Origin: Symbiodinium natans
Taxonomy: Eukaryota; Sar; Dinophyceae; Suessiales; Symbiodiniaceae
Reading direction: 5' to 3'
Assembly: GCA_905221605.1 (NCBI GenBank)
Contig: CAJNDS010000158.1
Coordinates: forward strand, 286,676-350,675
Length of the DNA stretch: 64,000 nucleotides
Positions 33,601 to 42,600 of the stretch are shown one piece after another. The position numbers were made by a program, and so were the translations under genes. The notes under the pieces are model-generated. The model ran no database searches. It worked only from the letters and a program-made list of their open reading frames with translations, and was not told the DNA's origin. Positions within the stretch are counted from its first letter, which is position 1. The number at the start of each line of letters is the position of its first letter.

Positions 33601-36600
33601 GGCTAAGTCCAAATTGCGTCAGCAAAGCCTGACCGCGTCCTTCTTGTGACTTGAGTTTGAGGGCTTTGGGCAACAGGCTCCACAATGTCCTAATTTGCCT
33701 ACGTCTGCCTTCTGCAGTCTCTGGGGGAAGCATGGTGGAGGCCAGGGACTCTAAGTACTGTTCCTGTGAGGTCAGTTCCTGGAAGTTCACCATTCCACTG
33801 CAGGCTCGGCAGGGCGGATCAAGCATGGGGAAGGGCTCGGGGAGACATCCACTGGCTCGAAACAAGGGCGCACCGCTTGGTGCCGACTGCTCTGCACTAT
33901 GTCTGACAGCAGTACAGCTCACCTCATCCGATACATCTTCGGCATCCAAGCGTGCATCCTCTCGCACGCCTTCCCAAACACCCACCCCCCCCCATCATTT
34001 TTTATTTGGTTTTGCAGGGAGAGGATTGGGTTTGAGGGATGAGAGCAGAGTGCGAGAGCGAGAAGGGAGTTAGCCCCAGGGACGTGAACTGCATGAGCCA
34101 AGGTAAAGCTCCCATTGCGTCACACATGTTTGGGCAGAGGCAAGACTATGGGTAAGGGGAGGAGTCAGGGGCATCAGCTCCATGCAATCCCTCCACATCA
34201 AGTGCGGCAACATTTGTTTCACAGCCATTTGCATTGCTTCTCCTGCAGAGACATCTTTGCACAGTCATGCAATGAATTAGTGTGTGCCAAATTAAATGTA
34301 GTGGGGTTGAATTAGGGGTAGGGCATTGGTCGTGCAATCATGCAAGCCCTGGCAACCACCTTCCAGTCATGGCACTTACGGCTAAACAACGGGCGGCACG
34401 CATTGGCTTGCAGGATATGAATTAGGGCAATGTCTCATATGCAGGGGTATCAGCTGCTCCCTCCCGCCGACTCAAGGACGATACGGATCTCTCCTCCACG
34501 TCCCGGTGTCTGGCTTTGGAGTGCCGGGGCCAACTGAATTGGCCTTACGGCCGGTGCACCCACTGGCCCAACCGCACCAATTGAGCCCCACGCTGTGCTG
34601 CCATCTGGCAGAGGCGGATGTCGGTACGGTGAGCGTGGGGGGAGTCGCTCCTGTATGTCAGTGACCTGTTCAAGGACAGTACTGAACTTCGTCTGATTGA
34701 CGCGGGTGGTTTCCTCCAGTCGTTGCATGATGGCTTCCAGCTTCTCGAGGGTCTGAGTGTGGACTTCCTGCTCATTGCTGAAGTGTCCCATGTAGCCCTC
34801 CAGCTTGCGGAGTACATGAGAATGACCATCCAGCTTTTGGGCAAACTCACTCATGGTGGCCAGGTGGGCATCAAACTTCTGGACCAAACCTTCCAGCTGT
34901 CCTCTGGTCTCATCGCACACTCCTTTCATGGCATCCACCACTTGCTGCAGACTTTCCCTCGCTTGCTTTGCCGATCGAAGGAGGCTGACAGCGTTTTTGA
35001 TCCCTTGGTCAACGTGACCATGGTTCTCCTTGGCTTCTTGCGAGAGGGCGTTGTGCATCTTATCCAGATACAGCCTAAGCGGTCCGACAGTACCCAGCGT
35101 TGCCAGGTTTTGTTGGACCCCTTTTGCAATATCGTCCAGGGTCGGCAGGGCATGAACATGCGCTTTCATCATGTCAGCGAGGCCCTTGTTGTCCTTGTGA
35201 TGATGCTCCTTGAGCTCCGTCCACAGGTTTTGTATGAAGGAGAAGAGTGCCTCCACCTTGTCCACGATGCTTGTGAGGTCCTTTGCTGGCCCAGGGGCAC
35301 CCTGCGCAGCTGTGGTGTTGGGAGCCTTGACGGGCCTTCTGCAGCAACATCCCAGGCAGTTAGCGCCTCTGCTGAGGAGGGAGAAGGAGCATCGTCTGCA
35401 TTTGGCAGCCAGTTTGCACAATCCCCGAAAGGTCGTCGGTCCACACGTGAAGAGCATCATGACCACGAGGGCGATCGTAGAGGTACTGGCCACAAGCCAC
35501 GCAGTCCTGGCTTCCGTCCATCCAGCAACATCAAGCACCGCAAGACGGTCGGCACGAAGATCCTCCATGGCGGTTCAGCTGCAATGCAGGCAAACACGAA
35601 GTAGAGCACTTTGGGCAAATGGCTATTCAGCGTACAGAGGCAATCAGAACTTGTTCGCGGCCAGACAGATTCCAGGGGTGGGGAGTCGAATTTAGGGACC
35701 GTCCTACCCCCCCCCCCCTTCTACCATCTCCAAACAGGCGGCGCCGGAATGTTATCACGACAAACATACGCTTTGCGGAAGTCCTGGGTCTGAAACACTC
35801 GTTGGAAGTGACTAAGCCCCGCGCCAAGCTTTGCAAACTTGTCAGCAATTTCATTAAGGGCAATGCCTTTGTGTGCCGGTACATGTTGAAGGTGAACCGA
35901 CCCCCCTACTTCCAGCCATAGTTGCTGGGCTGCTGCAACCTCCGAGGCATTAAGGGCTGTGGAGTAAACGTCCTGCAGGATATGAATGGCAAAGAGGGAG
36001 TCCGTCCAGAGTTGCACTGGCGTCAGGATCCCAGCCCCACGGAGCTCCTTGATGAGTTTAAGGGCGTGACCTATGGCTGTGATTTCGGCTCGTATGTTAG
36101 TCGACTTGCCTGGCACTTTCCCATAACACACACTGGCTTGTCCTGCCGGAACATACGGAGTCGCAACCACTACAGCCCAGCCCCCCCTCCCTCCCGTACA
36201 GCTCCCATCTGTCACAAACCGAATGGTGTGCACGCTGTCTCTCTCAAGTCCCTCTCCAACCTCTTCTTCTTGGAGGATCTGAAGGCTCGAGGGATACGGA
36301 GGTTCAACCGGTACATGTCTCATTGGGAGGAGTCGGAAGGAGTCTCCTGTTTGCAAGAGCATGCGTCCACACAGGTCGACACCATGCAGATCCAAGTAGT
36401 ACACCGAAGGTTTCAGGCCTTTGGCCTGCAGCCATTCCTCAGTGAACTCAACCCAGGCCTGCCTGTCCTGGGCATGGGTCTGCCAGTCCCTATGTTGGTG
36501 TGGTTTACGATGTTGTTGCCAAGCAAGCTGTAGCAGTCTCTCGGAGTTCGGCCAGAAGCCTAGCGTTCTCCTATGTCCGTGGACGTCCACCCACTGCCAT

Positions 36601-39600
36601 TTGGTGGAATAGACTTGCAAGACAAGGTACGTGGGGGAAGTGAGGTCCCTTCGTGCTACATGCCCCCAGTACTTAAAGAAGGCCTGTGCCTGGATTCCAG
36701 ACCACTTAGCGTGCATGCACAGCTGGGCTATCATTCGGGAAGCTCGCCGCTTCGCAACCCAGTTGCCCACGGCCCCAATAAAGACGTCTTCTCGTAGCCG
36801 ACAGATAGAGGACAGCATTGTCGTGTGAAGCTTATCCAAAACATCCTTGACTGCTTGGACTGGCCGAACGCAGGGAGCCATCCATCTCCACTTAGAGGTT
36901 ACGAATGTGTTTAGGAGCTGGAGTCTCTTCCGAACTGAGGAAACAGCCCTCGTTAGGATACTATAGTAGCCATGAAAGGCGTTCGAGGCGCCCGCAAGCC
37001 TGTGTGCAATCACATCCGAGCATTGCACTCCAAACCCCATCAACACTCCTAAGAAAACAAAAGTGCTGACACAGGGGATCACCTTCGAGGAGACTGTGAC
37101 ATCACGCTCAGGTAGGTCAGGCGACTGAAGGTATTTGCATTTTTCCACAGCTATGGAAAGTCCTATGGTGGCTAGCAAGGTCTGCAGTTGCGTTACCATC
37201 CTCTGCATCTGGTCATGGTTTTCTGCCAGTAGGACAAGATCATCAGCATACATGACGCAGAAGAGTTTGAAGCCCTCCGTTACAAGCCAAGTATCCTCCG
37301 TGTCCTGCCACGTCTGGTACAGAAACCCTACGTGCCAATCTAACACACGACTGAAGAGTTCGGCACTATACGGGCTTCCCTGCAAGAGGCCCTGGTGGAG
37401 CTTTTGTTCCCATTCCATCTGACCAAAGTGCAAATTCACTGTCGTGTCAGTGATCATACGGAGAAGGACGAGGGACTCTACGCTACCCCCTAGTGTCGCG
37501 AGCCACGCAGCCACTGCTTCATGCCTAAGTGTGTCGAAAGCCTGAGAGATGTCTACCTTCAGGGCAATCAGTGGCTTGCCCCACTCTTGGCTAAGCCTTA
37601 AGGCATGCTGGACCGCGGCCGCCCCATCGATGCATTGGGATCCACTTATGCCTGACAGCTGGAAGGCTCGGGGTGGCTTAGCATGGGCGCGAATCCTGGT
37701 CCACAGCAGCTTCGTGAAGAGTTTCCCCACACATGCTGACAAGCAGATCGGTCGCAAATCCTTCGGGTTACGTGGTTCAGGAATTTTCGGGATTAGGGTG
37801 ATCTGTCCAGTGGTCCACTCCAGAGGGATAGGCCGTCGTTGGTGCAGGACATCATCGAGGTACCGAACAAATTCGCATTGTAGGGGTGTTTGGAGCAGGA
37901 CCTGCAGGAGTTCATAGGGAATGCCATCTCTTCCCGTACTTTTACCGTGCTTACACCCTGCAAGCAAGATCTGAATTTCCTCCAGTTCCAAGGGCTTCGC
38001 GTCCTGGAGGGGTCCTGCTCGTTGAAGGTACATGGCCTGGGGGAGGCCAGGAACCACAGGATCCTTCGGTGTGTATTTTCGTGCATAGAAAGTACGTAGG
38101 TCCTTGATGGCCTGCTCTTCACCTCCCGCTCGCTGAACATAAGCCCCATGGCTAGCTTTGACAGACATCTTCTTTTTGAGGAAACTGATGGCTGCAAAAT
38201 CCCCATTAGCACTTCTCGCAAGGATGTCCTCCATCCACTGTCTCCTGTCGGCAGCACGTCGTTGCACAATTTCATGAGCCAGTCGTCTAGCCTCGCTGCC
38301 TGTAGCCCGTTTCCGCTGTTGGATTAGGTCCCTCAACTCCTTCGAGTCTCGGTACCTACAGCTGGACCCCCGAAAGGTCACTTGCCTTGCAACCCGCGAG
38401 AGGTCATCCTGCGCATCAAAGGTGGCAGGGTCAATCTTCCCAAGCTCCTCAAGGGCTTGGGCATTGTTGACTCGCCATTTCCCGCACCTATGTTGGGGCC
38501 TCTGTCTCACCCGGCATACTGGTTCAATCGAACGAAAGGCTGCCGCTACTGCCCTATGGTCAGTGCCCAAGAGCTGATCTGAGTCCCAGATGACTCTGTC
38601 ATAGAACGTGTCCGGCCGAGGCGTCCTATAACATATGAAGTCGATCCTGGACGCAGCACCTGTGGTGTTTGTCCAGGTCGGGATTTCAGGGCAGGTACAC
38701 TGCAATCCAAGGTCCTGCCGGAGGAGATTCCACATAGCTTTCCTATCATCTGCAACATGCGTGTTTGGGAGATCAGCACTTAATTCATAATTGGCATCGC
38801 ATCCAAGAATCAAAGTGTCATGGACGCGAATCGTGCACGTAAAATTCCGAATTTCTTGCATCATGGAGTTCCATACCTGCGAAACATCTTCTCGTTGAGT
38901 GTGAGGTAGGTGTGCTGAGAGAAGGAAATACGAAATGCTAGCATTTTTTAGATGGAGTGCTAGGCCTGCACTGAGAACTTCGACTTTGCGAACTTGATGT
39001 ACTCGCTCTAAAGGAATGCCTATGGCCTGTCCTCGAAACGAGTCCTTAGGAGAGCAAACAAAAAACATCATGCATCGTCCTGCCAGAGAGATCTCCTGGG
39101 ATATCCAAGGTGCTTTGAGCCCATCACAGCCCCCAACTTCCTGCAGAAAGACAAAATCAGTCCCTTCAAATCCAAGAATATCCCAAACTGTATCCAAAGC
39201 TGGGAGGGGCTTCCCTCGCATATTCCAGGTGATTGCATGCAAAGGGGCAGGCTGTTTCGGGAGGAGTCACTCCTGGCGGCGAGTGCCACCATTGGCTCCG
39301 TACTGCTGCCACATATCCTGCAGAGCCTCTTCAGGGTGTCCTGTGATGGCTGAGAAAATGTTGGCCTTGAGGAACCAGGCAGTATGATTACCCTTAGCAT
39401 CTGGCAAGAGCTGATCATAGGCTTGCACATCTGCCCCCGTGTCCATGCACCCTAAAGCTTGCCAGCGTCCCACAAAGAGCTTGCCTCGCCAATCAATGTC
39501 AGGTTCTTCGCGCTTTTTGTGGGGGTCCGCAAAGGGAACTGCTTTATAAAACTCCTTGGACGCTACCAGGGCCTGTATCTTGGTCCTTGTTTCAGGGCTA

Positions 39601-42600
39601 CGATGCCTCGTGATCCAGAGGGTGACATTTTCTTGGTCAGGCAGGGAACTGGTCCAGGTCTCCTTCTTAAGGGCATCGAGAACTGTATTCTGGAAAACTC
39701 TGCGAAAGCCTATGGGAGCATCAGGGTCAGGGAACCTCAGTTGCACTCTCACAAAGCTGGTACGTGCGTAGGGGGCTCGAAGGGACAACCACTTGTCTGA
39801 GATGCCTGCAGCTTGGAAAAGACTCTGCACCTCGTTCTCTGCATCTACCCGTCTGGCATCTCTCCAGCCACCAACCACAATGTCCAACTCTTCTTCCGCA
39901 TCCCTTGCTCTGTCTCTCTGAACCGAAGGAGATCGGGCAGGGGATCTGCCATAGTGGGGGTGTCCTCCTGCCTCAGTCCCCGTCCCCCGCATCCGGGGGG
40001 GGGTTTGGCTGCGTCGGAGTTCCTGAACCTCCTTCTCAAGAGCATCAATGCGAGCAATGGACCGTTCATGAAGATCATTGTGTATACTAGCTGTCTTCTC
40101 TAACTGCTCAACCCTCAGACCATGAGACTGCACATCAGTAGCAAGCTCCAACAAATCCTTATGCGATCGGTCCTGTTTGTGGTGGAGTTGTTGCATGCTA
40201 CTCTGCAGGTTGCTCTGGAGGGCCACGATCCAGGGGGGGGTTTCTTGTGGCAGCAGGGCCTGTGGGAAGGCAGTTGGGGGGCGATCGCCATCGCCAAGCT
40301 CTCCCGTGGCCGCAGCAAGTGCCGCCCTTGCAGCCAAATCATCATCAGTGGCATAGGTGTTTTCTCGAGCATCCAAAACTTCATCTTTCGAGCTATCCCT
40401 GAGGCGGCTTGTCGTCATGTCACGCTGGTTTTCATCTTCACTGTCCCTTTGCGTGTCAGTCAGGTCATATACTTCAGGTTTGCCTTGCATGGTGTTGTGG
40501 GAGGATCCTAGGCCAAACTCAGGCAGGTCTCGTTTTTTCTCTACCTCTCTTCTTTCTCCCCCTTCACAAATCGCATGTGTTTCCATGTTTGCGTGGTTCA
40601 GGTCTTCTTGCTGCATGTCTTCATCAACAAGTATCTCGCCCGTTGACAAGCCTGTTCTGGGCTTTTTAAGGGCGCCCTCTTTGGCCTTCTCTTCATCACT
40701 GGAACTAGGAATCAGTCCGGTGGTGGCCAAGACTCCTGGGCTGCGTCCAATTCCGCTGCCGACGCCGACAATCTGTTTCTCTCTCTTGCCATGGGGCTTA
40801 TTCAGGGGAGAAGACTCAGTCAGGGGGGGGATAGCCCGAGGCCCAGCGGGTAAGGGTTTCAGCAGCAAGTTCGTCCTAGTCAGATTAGGCGCTGGTAACA
40901 ATGCTCCATGGTCTCCAGACTCCAATGCAGATGTTGGGTGCTCAGGCTTGCTCTCCAGGCATTCAGTTCTCTCAGTTTTGACATCAACTGAGGCCCCCGC
41001 AGAGAGGTTGGGGATGGGACGGGGTGTAGCCGCTTTGATGGTCTGTGCTGTCTGTGCTGTCTGTGCCACCAAGCTGCCCTCTAAGATGGAGCTGTGTCGA
41101 GCAGCTCCCAGGGAATTGAAGGGAGGTGGCTGTTTGGTTTCAACTCTCGAGTTTGCCTGCATTTCTCTAGCAAGGGAAGACTCCATTCTCTCTCTCTCTC
41201 GCTCTTCCTCAGTTCTGCGTGACGAACTCGACATCCAAACCGACCGATTCCAGTCGCAGGCAGCAAGAAGCAGGAGAGACGAGAGGTGGAGGGCGGGCTC
41301 CCCACGAGAGAGAAGAGAGAGAGGGGGAAGAAAGAAGGCCCAGGAACTGTCTGCCGCGCTCCCCTTTTGTCTTCCGGGTCACAACAACACACAAAGCACT
41401 TTTGGGGACACTGTTTTTTCCTCTCAAGGCTTGAGCCTTGTAGCCATTTTAGGGTTTAGGGTTTAGGGTCACCAAGATCTCCTCTCCAGGATGACAGGAG
41501 TGTGTTCACCCGTAGGCAAGGTTTCGGGGGAGCTTCAAAGTTGTGATGGCATTGCGGTTCTAGGAGAGACCCCTGCACTTTCAGAGTGGTGAACTTCCCA
41601 TCACAATTCTGTCAAGGGAGCCGACCTTTTTAGGGCGCGGTAACACACAAGCCCTGAAGCAAGAGGCAATTTGCAGTGCAACTCAACCGGCACAAGCCGC
41701 TGTCTCAATATCTGACATGTGACAGAACTGACCGGACATACTGGCGCTGAAATCATAGTGCCCGTGCACAACTCGGTCCATCAGAACTCTGGCCGACACC
41801 AGCCTGAGCTGCGCAAGATTCCGCTCTCTCCCGTTCTGCTGCTCTTGGTGTGCCTGTGCCGGGCCAAGTAGCAAGGAGGTTGCATCCATCTTCTCGGCGA
41901 CAGCCGCCATCTCCGAAAAACTCGCCTCTGTGCAGGCCATATCCAACAGCTAGTCCCTGACACCCCTTTTTTACCACCTGCGGCCAGCCCCCTGTGGATT
42001 CCTAACAGTAGTTTGTGCTTCTCTGCTCCAGCCATCTGCATCCGGGGATCCTCGCCAGGGCTCGCCTGGTAGTCCTCTGCGCATGCTTACCGAACTCGGT
42101 GGCCCCTCCCCAGACAGCTTGTGCGCTTTAGCCATTCCTACACAATGACTCCTGGACGCGCTCCAGAAGTAAGATGGCCATAGGAGGCAGCGCGGCCGGC
42201 CCCTCGCACGCTGATGCATGAGGCATGCTGCCCTGCTTCTGAAGACAGCATCTTGACACCAACTGCAGCACCACTTTCGAGACGCAAGAAACCACAGAGC
42301 CAAACTCTGCACCAAAAAGGAACATCAAGCCTCTACCAAGGCATGGTCTTGAGCGGTCTCACCTTCACAGGAGACAAGACCCTGCCAGCTCTACAGTTGA
42401 ACATGATTCTGGTGTTTTTGGGGGCGCAGGGATGGACTGCCCGTGCTGGTGTGGGGGACGACGCATCTGAAGCTTCGCAAGTTGAATGGGAACTAGCCAG
42501 GGGTCGAAGTTAAAGTCGCTAGTTGCGCAACATGAGAAGCGAGTGCTTGCTCAGAGCGTGCTGTCACTTGCAGTATACGCATCCCTCAATCCAGAATTTC

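Larger units (their letters stand above)
30557..41469 (-). mobile_element. 10.9-kb non-LTR retrotransposon inserted in PEPC intron
   Basis: Bounded by perfect 28-bp direct repeats (30,529-30,556 and 41,470-41,497), the hallmark of target-primed insertion. All four large ORFs read on the minus strand: ORF1 (41,234-39,267), ORF2 with endonuclease, reverse transcriptase and RNase H (39,266-35,721), ORF3 (35,568-34,450) and ORF4 (about 33,985-32,879). A long 3' region follows, with diverged tandem repeats of about 275 bases. The 5' end begins with about three CCCTAAA units; the 3' end is GGGTGGCAAAAAAAACCC followed by about nine CCCTAAA-type units. The open ORFs and exact duplications suggest recent insertion. 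It lies in sense orientation in the host gene. Nesting of ORF3/ORF4 from another element is possible, but no internal boundary was seen. Confidence 0.9.

Noticed and set aside
34723-35604. 293-codon plus-strand frame
   Set aside because: Antisense shadow of LINE ORF3, which has an ATG and clear structure on the minus strand.
40357-41466. 369-codon plus-strand frame
   Set aside because: Antisense shadow of LINE ORF1.
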